DNA from: Bog-473 sp963742035
GTDB lineage: Bacteria > Actinomycetota > Acidimicrobiia > Acidimicrobiales > RAAP-2
NCBI GenBank assembly: GCA_963742035.1
Contig: CAVUKH010000007.1
Span: 124,001-188,000 of the forward strand
DNA: 64,000 nucleotides
Direction of reading: 5' to 3'
Part shown: positions 17,334 to 25,588 of the stretch, piece by piece
Numbering within the stretch: the first letter of the stretch is position 1
Layout: each line of letters opens with the position of its first letter
Program-made: the position numbers and the translations under genes
Notes under the pieces: generated by a model
Database searches by the model: none
What the model was told of the DNA's origin: nothing
Seen by the model: the letters and a program-made list of their open reading frames with translations, nothing else

Positions 17334-17957
17334 CTAGAAACTCCTACCGCCGACCGCCCGAAAGAGATCGCGGAGCGTGCAGACCTGGGTGCCGTGGTGG
17401 CTGACCTCATTGAGGATGCTGACGAGGATCTGGTAGCCCAGGACTGACGGTCCGGGATCGTCCGAGTAGCTCCAGAACCGCGTGGCCTGATCAAGTCCTT
17501 CGTCCCTCGACGCTCGGATGGCCTGATCCAGTGCTCGCCATCCCGCTCGCATAACGTCGACGGCTTCAATCGGTGCAAAGAACACCGGATGCTCGGACAT
17601 GTAGGGTGCGGTCCAACCACTCTCCGCTGACCGGGTACCACCGAGGAAGTCCAGCTCCGCCGCACGTCCGGCCATGGATCCAACGTGCCAGAACAGCCAG
17701 GCGATAGTGGTCAGTGGTTCCGCCCCCTTGCCCTCCATGGCGGCTCGGATCACGGAGCCATCAAAGTCGGCCACCCAGTCACCGGTGCCGAAGGCATTGG
17801 GGGTGCAGCACTCATCTCGGCGCCGGACGCTCCAGCAGTTCGGAGCGGGTTCCCAGAAGAACTCCTCTTCGCTGAGGTCAGACCAGGCTCGGTTCAGTGT
17901 GAACCTCTTGATGAACAGCATCATGCTCAACAAGGTTTCGCCACGCCTGCCCGGCAC
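17334..17957 (-). CDS. DinB-like four-helix protein
   Basis: This protein of about 207 residues resembles the DinB_2/YfiT group. It has LSEEEFFWEPAPNCWSV near the N-terminus, a WLFWHVGSMAGR helix and a C-terminal EVSHHGTQVCTLRDLFRAVGG, which supplies the conserved metal-site histidines. Actinobacterial members are thiol-dependent (often mycothiol-dependent) transferases or hydrolases, usually of unknown substrate. The start is uncertain. GTG 17957 is chosen because the preceding helix RRGETLLSMMLF fits the fold, but no ribosome site is visible, and the frame is open to 18101. Confidence 0.7.
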   Translation of the reverse strand: MPGRRGETLLSMMLFIKRFTLNRAWSDLSEEEFFWEPAPNCWSVRRRDECCTPNAFGTGDWVADFDGSVIRAAMEGKGAEPLTTIAWLFWHVGSMAGRAAELDFLGGTRSAESGWTAPYMSEHPVFFAPIEAVDVMRAGWRALDQAIRASRDEGLDQATRFWSYSDDPGPSVLGYQILVSILNEVSHHGTQVCTLRDLFRAVGGRSF

Positions 17958-18104
17958 AAGCGGAGTGTATGCCCCGTGCCGATACGACGCCTTGCGACCG
18001 TCCCTACCGCCGGGTGCGTGACGCCCCGACACCGGCGAGGCAGCAATCAGGCAGGGCCATTCTTCGAGGCGACGGACACCCTCGAACTCCTGCTGGAGCA
18101 CTCC

Positions 18105-18739
18105 TCAGTCGAGCAGTGAGTAGGTGTTCTCGAACTCGTCCTGGACCACGGAGGCCAGGTGATCGGACGTGTCCACCACCAGCTCCTCGTCGAGGGTGCG
18201 GGGGCGGTAGCTCCAGCCTTCGGGGAGGGCCAGACGGTCACCTAGGGTCACAAGGGCCTCCTCGCTCATCTCTGGGTCGACGCCGACGCACCGAGCCTGC
18301 ATGACGTAGACGGACCCCTCCGGGTCGACCAACTCGAAGACACGGCTGCCGGCGTCGAAGAAGAAAACGGCTCGGCGATCGACAAGCGGACTGTGAACGG
18401 GGTCTGCGCCGGCTCGTTCCCGAGGTTGAGCACGGCGATGCGGCGCATCATGATTCCACCGAACTCCCGCATCACTGGCTCGATGGGCTGGGCTTTGGAG
18501 CCGAGGCCGTCGAGCATCCAGTAGCGAGGGCCGTTGAGCTTGACCAGCACGGCCTCCATCTCCTTGGCGATGGCGTCGGCGTCGAGCTGCCCCCAGAGCT
18601 CTTGAGGACAGTCGTTGAGCATCTGCGTGCCGTAGACGTGAGCCTGGATGCCTTCATCGGTCAGATAGGCGGCTAGGACCTCGCCGTAGCGTTGGCCGCG
18701 CTGTCCGTCGATGAGCCGCTGGGGGGTGTCGGAGGTCAT
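18105..18739 (-). pseudogene. Conserved protein of unknown function, frameshifted
   Basis: A frame from ATG 18739 (TSDTPQRLIDGQRGQRYGEV) runs in register to about 18386. There the sense moves to the +1 frame (VDRRAVFFFDAGSRVFELVD, then a C-terminal part ending at 18105). Joining the frames with one missing nt gives a coherent product of about 211 residues with WMLDGLG, GGIMMRRIAVLNLG and ALPEGWSYR. I recognise no domain or function. The defect may be a real one-base deletion or a sequencing error; the good reading on both sides suggests it is recent. An AAAGG site precedes the start. Confidence 0.65.
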
Positions 18740-19438
18740 GGATTTACGCCTTTCATGGGACCTCCTCGACCTACGTCCGTCAGCTTGGAAGGTGTCGGTT
18801 CTAGCGACAGTAGTTGGACCTCGGTTTGAGTGCTGCGGGGGCTCGGAGGTGCGAGTCTGACTCGGACCCCCGGCGCTCCTCGCTACTGCCCTCGTACGCC
18901 GGGACGGTGGGACTGCTCCGCACTTTCTGGCTCGGAGAGCGGGCGGGGTCATCGGCCATGATGGACGCATGGATCAAGGCAAAACAGACTCGGTGGCCAT
19001 GTCAAGAAGCGAGCTGATCGCTATCTCGCGCCTGCTCTGAGACATTGCAAGTCAGGACGGAACGAACCACGGACACCGTGTCGATTGCTACCACTGGGGC
19101 GCTGTTCTGGATCACAGGGCCGGGATGCCACCGGCCCCCACGCCAGGCGAACCACGAACCAGACCATCCGCTTCTACGAGGGGGTCCGGAGCCATCTGGA
19201 TGACGTGACCGGACGCCTCCAACGAGGTGAATCGGGTTAGGCCCTCGTCGTCGCCATCCGGCTGCCCCCGTACATTGCCGGGACGGTGGCGCAGTTCGGC
19301 ACCGGGTCTATGCGGGCGGCGGCCCCAAACGCGTTCTCACTTGGCGGAGGAGAGCTTCGAACAGGCAGTCTGGGGAGTGCCCACGGTTCAGGATCAAGCG
19401 CGCCGAATGGGACAGCGGGCGCAGAAATGCGGTGAGAG
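18740..19438. other. Intergenic region, no gene seen
   Basis: These 699 nt have no frame with recognisable similarity or a good ribosome site. They contain two members of a short repeat, GCCGGGACGGTGG, near 18898 and 19277 (see the repeat entry). They separate the minus-strand hypothetical gene from the plus-strand DUF1254 gene and probably represent decayed accessory DNA. Confidence 0.45.
19277..19299 (+). repeat. Intergenic repeat, copy related to 20905-20927
   Basis: The 23-nt unit here and at 20905-20927 match at 21 of 23 positions (GCCGGGAcGGTGgCGCAGTT and GCCGGGAtGGTGtCGCAGTT, each followed by CGG). Shorter relatives starting GCCGGGA are at 18898, 22968 and 23525. All are between genes and in the same orientation. 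Confidence 0.5.
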
Positions 19439-20875
19439 ATGCCTGATGATGGCCCGCAAGAGCCGACCCCTGAGGAGCTGGCGCAGTCGATGGCCGCACT
19501 CGGCATGCCGGGAACGCTGGAAACTCCCCTCGGCACTTTCGACCTCGTTGATGGAGTACCGACGGCGGCCTCGACCGCCAATCTCTACGATGCCCTCGAC
19601 TTCATACGGGGGGTCGAGGTCTTCCTGAACGCTGTTCCCGGGGCCTCTCTGGTTGCAATGCGCAACGGATTCCGCAGCATCGGGCTGACTGAACCAAACC
19701 AGATTGGCTACACCGAGCCACGCGCCAACTCGGGGAGCTACTTCTTGACCCCGAACACAGAAACCACCTACGGATCCATGTTCCTGGACCTCAAGGCCAC
19801 TGGCCCGTTCGTGATCGAGCCTCCCAAGCAGTCCCTTTGCGTGGTCGATGACTTCTGGTTCCGTTACGTCACCGACATGGGCATCGCGGGCCCCGACCAG
19901 GGCGAAGGTGGCAAATACCTGTTCCTGCCGCCGGGCTACGACGGTGACATCCCAGAGGGGTATTACGTCTGCCACACGCCCACCTTTACGAACTGGGTCG
20001 TCCTTCGTGCCCTCGGAGGAGTCCCAGCCATGAAGGAGACAAAGGTGTATCCGCTCTCGGCCGCGGCGGACCCACCATCGGTGAACTTCGTCAACATTGC
20101 CGCCCGCCACTTCAACACAGTGCATGCCAACGACTTCTCCTTCTACGAAGAGGTAAACGCGATTGTCCAAGAGGAGCCCACGTCGGCCCTCGATCCCGAG
20201 CGGGCAGGCCAACTGGCTGGGATTGGGATCGTGCACGGTGAGCCCTTCTCCCCGGACGATCGGCGACGTGGGATCCTCGACAACGCGGCCCGGGCGGCGG
20301 CCGCCATCAGTCGCGCTCTGGTTTACTCTCCTCGGGACCCAGAGGCTGCCGTCTTCGAGGGGTCGTCATGGTCCCAGGCGTTCATCGGCGGCAGTTATGA
20401 GTTCCTTCGCGACGGTGTCCGGCTGCTCGACGCCCGAACCAGCTTCCACTATTTCGCCACTGTCATTACGCCAGCGATGGCCCACGCCCAAGTTGGGGCT
20501 GGTTCGGCCTATGCGTACACGGCCCATGACGCCGACGGCGACATCTTCGACGGGGCGAAGACCTACGCGCTGACACTTCCGCCCGATCCTCCGGCCAAGA
20601 ACTTCTGGTCCATAGATATCTATGACACCCAGACACGGTCGCTGCTCCAGACCGACAACCCCTATCCCAGTGTGACGAGCCTTGGCGACGCCGTTGCTCC
20701 CAATGATGACGGCTCCTTCACCATCTGGTTCGGGCCCCAACCGCCAGTCGGCCATAAGAACAACTGGATCCAGACGGTTCCCGGAAAGAGTTGGTTCCCC
20801 ATGCTCCGCCTCTATGGGCCACTAGCAGCATGGTTCGACAAAACGTGGAAGCCATCTGAGGTCCGGCGGGTCTAG
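19439..20875 (+). CDS. DUF1254/DUF1214 domain protein
   Basis: This 478-residue protein has an N-terminal DUF1254 part (LYDALDFIRGVEVFLNAVPG, TPNTETTYGSMFLDL). The C-terminal DUF1214 part has AGSAYAYTAHDADGDIFDG, NFWSIDIYDTQTRSLLQT and the ending GKSWFPMLRLYGPL. The two-domain protein is widespread and its biochemical function is not known to me. No signal peptide is evident. The ATG at 19439 follows GTGAGAG. It begins a run of unrelated single-domain genes on the plus strand with gaps of 60-200 nt. Confidence 0.85.
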   Translation: MPDDGPQEPTPEELAQSMAALGMPGTLETPLGTFDLVDGVPTAASTANLYDALDFIRGVEVFLNAVPGASLVAMRNGFRSIGLTEPNQIGYTEPRANSGSYFLTPNTETTYGSMFLDLKATGPFVIEPPKQSLCVVDDFWFRYVTDMGIAGPDQGEGGKYLFLPPGYDGDIPEGYYVCHTPTFTNWVVLRALGGVPAMKETKVYPLSAAADPPSVNFVNIAARHFNTVHANDFSFYEEVNAIVQEEPTSALDPERAGQLAGIGIVHGEPFSPDDRRRGILDNAARAAAAISRALVYSPRDPEAAVFEGSSWSQAFIGGSYEFLRDGVRLLDARTSFHYFATVITPAMAHAQVGAGSAYAYTAHDADGDIFDGAKTYALTLPPDPPAKNFWSIDIYDTQTRSLLQTDNPYPSVTSLGDAVAPNDDGSFTIWFGPQPPVGHKNNWIQTVPGKSWFPMLRLYGPLAAWFDKTWKPSEVRRV

Positions 20876-21005
20876 GCCGTCATGGTCTCGGGGTGCCCCC
20901 AAACGCCGGGATGGTGTCGCAGTTCGGAACAAGCGTGCCGAGGCACTCAACGCTCAGCCATGTGATCCTGAGGATGGGCCGGGTTGAGAGAAAGAGGTCT
21001 GAACC

Positions 21006-21512
21006 ATGACAGAGAAGAGCAAGGCGGTCGAAGTATCACGCAGAATCGAAGCACCGGCAGCTCTCATCTTCAAAATCCTGGCGAATCCGCAACGTCACGT
21101 GGATTTCGATGGGTCCGGCATGCTCCGGGAAGCCGTCCTCGACCGTCCGCTCTCCGAGTTGGGCGACACCTTCACCATGAAGATGCATCGGCTCGGTGAC
21201 GACTACCTCATGCTCAACTATGTGGTGGAGTTCGAGCCAGATCGCCGCATCTTTTGGGAACCGGCTCCCGGAGATCCGTCTCGGGCTGAGGACAATGATC
21301 CTTCCAAGGTCGGCATTCCTGCCGGCTACCGCTGGGGCTACATCCTCACTCCAGACGGTGACGATGCCACCGTGGTCACCGAGGTCTTTGACTCCGGCCC
21401 CCTGCCGGAGGACCTTCTACGTGATGGCGGGGCGTGGATCAACGGGACCAATCCGATCCTTGAGTCCATGACGGTCAGCCTGGAGAGACTCGAGGTGATC
21501 AGTACCGAGTAG
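21006..21512 (+). CDS. SRPBCC (START-like) family protein
   Basis: This 168-residue protein has the Bet v1-like pattern. VSRRIEAPAALIFKILANPQ lies at the N-terminus and is followed by DFDGSGML. A beta-sheet forms a cavity, and a closing C-terminal helix ends the protein. SRPBCC proteins bind or transform hydrophobic ligands such as polyketides or lipids. A relative at 29559-30077 shares the IDGSGML motif. The ATG at 21006 is preceded by AGAAAGAGG. Confidence 0.8.
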   Translation: MTEKSKAVEVSRRIEAPAALIFKILANPQRHVDFDGSGMLREAVLDRPLSELGDTFTMKMHRLGDDYLMLNYVVEFEPDRRIFWEPAPGDPSRAEDNDPSKVGIPAGYRWGYILTPDGDDATVVTEVFDSGPLPEDLLRDGGAWINGTNPILESMTVSLERLEVISTE

Positions 21513-21679
21513 GACCGCTGCCGGAGCGATCTGTGGATCGGTCTTCAGGGCGTTCGAGCAGGTAGACCCCTGTCCCACTTCGCGGGGATTGGGAGCGGCC
21601 GGCAGGTCGTCAGTGGCTCCAGAGCGAGCAGAGTGTCAGGCTGTAGCTAACCCTGACTGAGTTCTTTGGAGGGTGCCCG

Positions 21680-22072
21680 ATGCCCACTGCCCTGGAGATG
21701 GTTCAGGAGTTCATGGCTGCCTTTATTGAGGCCTGGCCATCTGCTGACACCACGACCCTGGGGTCATTCTTCAGCGAAGACGCCCTGTACCAGAACGGTT
21801 CCCTGGAGCCGGTTAGAGGACGCGCCGCCATCGAATCGACCTTCGCCCAGTTCATGAAAGTAGGTGGTGAGGTCGATGTCGAAGTGATCCACATGATGGC
21901 CGAAGGTCCGATTGTCATGACAGAGCGCATAGACCACCTCACGAGAGCTGACGGAACAACCGCTTCCTTGCAGCTGATGGGTGTCATCGAGGTCCGCGAT
22001 GGGCTCGTTGCCGCCTGGCGGGACTACTTCGACCTCAGTCAATTCACGTCTCAAATGCTCGGGGGAGGCTGA
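21680..22072 (+). CDS. Limonene-1,2-epoxide hydrolase-like protein
   Basis: This 130-residue SnoaL/NTF2-fold protein carries the residues of limonene-epoxide hydrolase in order: Tyr37 and Asn39 (YQNG), Arg83 and Asp85 (ERID) and Asp118 (WRDYFD). They match Tyr53, Asn55, Arg99, Asp101 and Asp132 of the Rhodococcus enzyme. It probably hydrolyses an epoxide. The ATG at 21680 has GGAGG upstream. It stands among other small catabolic-type genes, but no monooxygenase that would make the epoxide is nearby. Confidence 0.82.
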   Translation: MPTALEMVQEFMAAFIEAWPSADTTTLGSFFSEDALYQNGSLEPVRGRAAIESTFAQFMKVGGEVDVEVIHMMAEGPIVMTERIDHLTRADGTTASLQLMGVIEVRDGLVAAWRDYFDLSQFTSQMLGGG

Positions 22073-22133
22073 CCTGCCACCATGCGGCTCTATGGGTGAA
22101 TCTAAAGGGGGCAGGCAATGTACCCTCCCCGTA

Positions 22134-22928
22134 ATGAGCGCCTCCACCGATGATCTCTATGCGTCGCCCCGCACTGTCAAGGTAGGGGACGAGCGCCACC
22201 CGTACCACGCCATGGACATTCCGAACTATGGGCCCGTGTTGAACCCATTGTGGGATCTGAGGGGGAGCGAGTCCGACTACCTCGGCCACGTGACGTTGGC
22301 AGGCAAACGAGTCCTTGAAATCGGTCCTGCCACGGGGTATCTGTCGTTCTACATGGAGTCACAAGGAGCCGAGGTTGTCTCCGTCGAGTTGTCGCCCGAC
22401 GTGAGTTGGGATGTAGTTCCCGATCCGGATACTGATCTGGAATCTTGGGCGCACGCGCGACGGTCAGGCATGGAGGGACTCCGGAACTCGTATTGGTTCG
22501 CCCACGAACGCTTCGAGAGCCGGGCAAGGGTCCACTACGGGAACGTCTACGACTTACCGGACGAACTCGGGCATTTCGATCTGGCCGTCATGGGTTCTGT
22601 GCTGCTCCACGTTCGCGATCCCCTTGGCGTCGTGCAAAGCTGCGCTCGCCTTGCCGATGCGTTGGTTATCACCGAACCGTTGCATCCGGACCTTCCCAGC
22701 GATCGACCAGCGATGGAGTGGTTTGCTCCTCGGGGTCACCCGACTCCCGATATCTGGTGGCGCTTTAGCCCTGAGATCATTCGGAGATTCGTAGAGGCGG
22801 TCGGACGAACGTCCCACAGAACGTCGCCGCTGGTGACGACTGCCATCGTCGATGGGTCACCGGCACCGGCGCCGATGTTCACGGTTGTCGCTTGGCGACC
22901 AGACGCCGAAAGCCCCCTGACGCCGTAG
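22134..22928 (+). CDS. SAM-dependent methyltransferase
   Basis: This 264-residue class I methyltransferase has motif I VLEIGPATGYLSF, an acidic motif VVSVELSP and motif IV FDLAVMGSVLLHVRDP. It transfers a methyl group from S-adenosylmethionine to an unknown acceptor. The ATG at 22134 is preferred; upstream in-frame sequence overlaps the previous gene. A possible match to sugar or aglycone methylases cannot be settled from sequence. Confidence 0.82.
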   Translation: MSASTDDLYASPRTVKVGDERHPYHAMDIPNYGPVLNPLWDLRGSESDYLGHVTLAGKRVLEIGPATGYLSFYMESQGAEVVSVELSPDVSWDVVPDPDTDLESWAHARRSGMEGLRNSYWFAHERFESRARVHYGNVYDLPDELGHFDLAVMGSVLLHVRDPLGVVQSCARLADALVITEPLHPDLPSDRPAMEWFAPRGHPTPDIWWRFSPEIIRRFVEAVGRTSHRTSPLVTTAIVDGSPAPAPMFTVVAWRPDAESPLTP

Positions 22929-23090
22929 CAGCGCCGCGCAGGGAGGTCAAGGACGACTGTCCAGTATGCCGGGACTGGGACTTCAGCTAGCGCGGCGACT
23001 GGTGCCGCCAGAGAGCTTTTACTGCCCGAGAGTTGCCAGCCAAACAGGTAGCATTCCCTGCGTCCACGAGGTGCGAATGGGAGAAAAGAG

Positions 23091-23483
23091 ATGCCTGAGT
23101 TCCCTGCGATCACTCACGTGGCGCTCACGGTTACGAGCCTTGAACGGAGTGTGCCTTGGTACAAGGATCTGTTCGGCTCGGACCCAATGCTTGACGAGGA
23201 CACAGGTCCGTTCCAGCGCGTCGCTTGGCTTACCGGCGGCACAATCGTTGGCGTAACTCAGTTCCCCGACTTGGACAGCACTGAGCCGTTCAACGAGCGG
23301 CGGCCGGGGCTCGATCACCTGGCTTTCGGCTGTGCCAACCGCGACGATCTAAAGGCATGGGAAATCCGTCTGAACGAACTCGGCATCCCCAACGGTGGCA
23401 TCGTGGACACGCCTCACTACTCGGCATTGTCGTTTCGAGATCCCGACAACATCGCACTTGAGTTCTTCGCACCCCAGGGCTGA
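23091..23483 (+). CDS. VOC family (glyoxalase-like) protein
   Basis: This 130-residue protein has two beta-alpha-beta-beta-beta modules. ITHVALTVTSLERSVPWYKDLFG opens the first and GLDHLAFGCANRDDLKAW the second, and YSALSFRDPDNIALEFF gives the final metal-ligand strand. VOC proteins act as dioxygenases, isomerases or resistance proteins. His and Glu ligands are present, so a metal site is likely. Substrate unknown. The ribosome site is GAGAAAAGAG. Confidence 0.85.
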   Translation: MPEFPAITHVALTVTSLERSVPWYKDLFGSDPMLDEDTGPFQRVAWLTGGTIVGVTQFPDLDSTEPFNERRPGLDHLAFGCANRDDLKAWEIRLNELGIPNGGIVDTPHYSALSFRDPDNIALEFFAPQG

Positions 23484-23570
23484 GACCGGCGGAGTATCCG
23501 ACTGCCTATAGGCCATCCCATACCGCCGGGAAGGCGGCGCTCGCTCGGTGTCTGGTATTGAATCTGCCCC

Positions 23571-23867
23571 ATGGAAGAGCGTGAGCGGAGCGAGTCTGAG
23601 GTGCTGGTGCAGGTTCTAGGCGAGGAGCTGGAAGCCCAGTTCGGTGTCAACCGGGCTCATGACTCCGAAGAGGAACGCCATCTGTTTGCTGCCCTCCTAG
23701 ATTCGATCCAGGCATCGCCTTATGCTGCGCGGTTTTACTCGGTCCGCGACAGCAGCGCCGCAGGCGTCCGGGCCGCGATGCGTCCCGGAATGGCTGCGAC
23801 CAAGTTGGCGAGCACTAGCGCGCCGGAGCGACGACCACGATCGCCAGCGCGGGCACGGTCGGGCTGA
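23571..23867 (+). CDS. Hypothetical protein, 98 residues
   Basis: A short frame starts MEERERSESEVLVQVLGEE with a charged, probably helical first half (RAHDSEEERHLFAALLDSIQ). The tail is alanine-, serine- and arginine-rich and looks like ordinary GC-rich read-through. No domain is recognised and no clear ribosome site is seen. It may be a degraded remnant or not a gene. Confidence 0.3.
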   Translation: MEERERSESEVLVQVLGEELEAQFGVNRAHDSEEERHLFAALLDSIQASPYAARFYSVRDSSAAGVRAAMRPGMAATKLASTSAPERRPRSPARARSG

Positions 23868-24267
23868 GAGGTAGGCGCTCCGGCGGTGCCGGAACGTGCC
23901 CTGGAAGCGGTACCACGAAAGCCGGAGTAGCTGTCCAGTCGCCGACCCAGCCCACTTCACCGGTAGAGCCTTACGTCATCACAAATCGTCTCGTGCCACC
24001 TTCCCTCTACGGCTGCAGTCTGCCCCAGGGCCGCACGGAGGCCAAGGTGGCTACCTTCAGCCCGTGGCGTCATACCAGCACCACGCTGGCGGTTTTCCCC
24101 TTCCCCCAGACCCGTGACACAGAACTCGTATTCGCAGCAAACCACTGCTCCACTTCGCCGGATATGGCACCGGCCAAGTCCTCACCTATGACCATGACCA
24201 GCACGAGCTGCGCGTACGCTCAGGTCCGAGCGCAAGCGACCTTTGCGCGGAACTGGATGGAGTCCCT
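23868..24267. other. Intergenic region with open frame joined to the PPOX gene
   Basis: No gene with its own start is supported in these 400 nt. From 24118 an open stretch, in frame with the following PPOX gene, encodes protein-like sequence (HFAGYGTGQVLTYDHDQHEL). It may be an N-terminal extension without a start codon or a remnant of another gene. Confidence 0.35.
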
Positions 24268-24711
24268 GTGGTAGATCTTTCCGTGTTTAGCGACCTCGTA
24301 CCTCTCGACCACGGGCTCTGTGTCCTCAGCTCCATCCGTAGAGATGGCAGCGTGGCAGCCTCGGTCGTCAACGCCGGGGTCTTCCAGCACCCGGTCACTG
24401 ACGTGCCCGTGGTGGGCCTCGTCGCCCGCGGCCTTCGCAAGCTGGACAACCTGCGCAACGATCCCCGGGCCACGATTGTCGCTCGGGTCGGCTGGCGATG
24501 GGCGGCCGTCGAAGGAGAAGCCCAGGTCATCGGACCAGACGACCCCCATCCGGACGTGGATGCCGAAAGGCTGAGGTTACTGCTTCGGGAGGTCTTCGTA
24601 GCCGCTGGGGGAACTCATGACGATTGGCCCGAATACGACCGAGTGATGTTCAAAGAGCGCAGCGCTGCCGTGCTTATCGTCCCTCGGCGAACGTACGGGA
24701 ACCCTGGCTGA
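24268..24711 (+). CDS. PPOX-class F420-dependent oxidoreductase (TIGR03618-like)
   Basis: This 147-residue split-barrel flavin/F420-binding protein has the typical VDLSVFSDLVPLDHGLCVLS opening and a VNAGVFQHP strand. The LRKLDNLRNDPRATIVARVGW cofactor region and the closing GGTHDDWPEYDRVM follow. Proteins of this group reduce substrates with F420H2, a deazaflavin common in Actinobacteria. The start is GTG 24268, with GGAG upstream. Confidence 0.85.
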   Translation: MVDLSVFSDLVPLDHGLCVLSSIRRDGSVAASVVNAGVFQHPVTDVPVVGLVARGLRKLDNLRNDPRATIVARVGWRWAAVEGEAQVIGPDDPHPDVDAERLRLLLREVFVAAGGTHDDWPEYDRVMFKERSAAVLIVPRRTYGNPG

Positions 24712-24838
24712 CGCCAACTCGGACCCGGGGGAAATCTCGCCAACCAAACCTGGCTGCAGCGCCGATATGGAGCGGTTTCAGCGTGAGCCCGGAATCACTG
24801 TACTCGGACAGGACGTTGGTGACTGGTTGACGGAAAGC

Positions 24839-24889
24839 GAAGGCCTCCAGGAATGTGGTGTTTGCGGACAACACAACCAGGAGGCCTTC
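24839..24889 (+). repeat. Hairpin over the IS481 transposase start
   Basis: GAAGGCCTCC at 24839-24848 and GGAGGCCTTC at 24880-24889 are exact inverted repeats 31 nt apart, with an inner GTGTT/AACAC pair. The right arm contains the AGGAGG site of the transposase ATG at 24891, so read-through transcripts would hide it, a usual IS control. Confidence 0.65.
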
Positions 24890-24890
24890 A

Positions 24891-25220
24891 ATGACGCACC
24901 GTAATGCCCGACTGACCCCACGGGGCCGCCAACTCCTCGTCGAGCGTGTCCGGGACCAGGGCATGCCGGTTGCCCATGTGGCCCGGGCCATGGGGATCTC
25001 ACGCCAGTGCGCCCATCGCTGGGTGCGGCGCTTCGACGAGGAGGGCCCTACTGGGTTGGTGGACCGCTCGAGCCGGCCTCATCGCTCACCTCGGGCGACC
25101 GATGCCCGTCGGGTGGCCAAGGTCCTCAAAATCCGGCGCGAGCAGCGCTGTGGCTTACACCGCGAAGATGCCCTTCGGTGTGGAATCCTCGAAGCGTTCG
25201 GACGACGGCACAACTGGTGA
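24891..25220 (+). pseudogene. IS481-type transposase, N-terminal fragment
   Basis: The frame encodes NARLTPRGRQLLVERV, VAHVARAMGISRQCAHRWVRRF and LVDRSSRPHRSPRAT. This is the conserved N-terminal helix-turn-helix of actinobacterial IS481 transposases. Similarity fades after about 90 codons, and a stop falls at 25218. No DDE integrase core follows, so the gene is non-functional. A C-terminal fragment lies at 17018-17221 on the opposite strand; the two together still lack the middle of the protein. Confidence 0.8.
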
Positions 25221-25478
25221 GAGCCAAACCAGTCGAGACGACGCCAACCAAGACTCCTTGCATGAGCCGACGAGGCGCAAGCACCGCCGCCGAAAGGAAC
25301 GGAATGAGAAGCCACGGCGCGCATTGCCGATCGCATTGCGAGTCCCTCCGTGATGGCCTTTGACCGGCGCGTCAGCTGCACCAGAGACCGATGAGCAGCA
25401 ACAGTAAAACGGACCGAAGCACAATGTCGCGCCTCATGAGGGGCAGATTAGGAAAACGGCGGTGGGGTTGTCCCATGT

Positions 25479-25497
25479 GTGTGCCGTACTGGCACAC
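25479..25497. promoter_or_regulatory. Inverted repeat upstream of YdeI-like gene
   Basis: GTGTGCC-GTACT-GGCACAC is an exact 7-bp inverted repeat with a 5-nt centre, 92 nt before the GTG at 25589. It could be an operator or a remnant of a mobile-element end. Confidence 0.35.
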
Positions 25498-25557
25498 CCC
25501 CGGTCGGGGCTACCTGTGGACGCCGGTGATGTCGCTGGGCCTGGGGTGTCCACGTCT

Positions 25558-25575
25558 CAAGCAGGCACCTCGGGG
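25558..25575 (+). repeat. 18-bp direct repeat, copy 2
   Basis: Identical to 17274-17291 in the same orientation (CAAGCAGGCACCTCGGGG). It lies just before the YdeI-like gene and beyond the IS481 N-terminal remnant. Confidence 0.5.
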
Positions 25576-25588
25576 ATACCGTAGGCCT

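Larger units (their letters stand above)
25221..25588. other. Intergenic region after the IS remnant
   Basis: No convincing gene lies here. It contains an inverted repeat at 25479-25497 and the second 18-bp repeat copy at 25558-25575, just before the GTG of the YdeI-like gene. Reading the YdeI gene from 25391 would include this stretch but gives no family similarity. Confidence 0.45.

Noticed and set aside
18960..19040. 23-codon frame before the DUF1254 gene
   Set aside because: No ribosome site and no similarity; the length is expected by chance.
22134..22928. Start of the methyltransferase at 21981
   Set aside because: It would overlap the limonene-epoxide-hydrolase-like gene by about 90 nt and add no conserved sequence.
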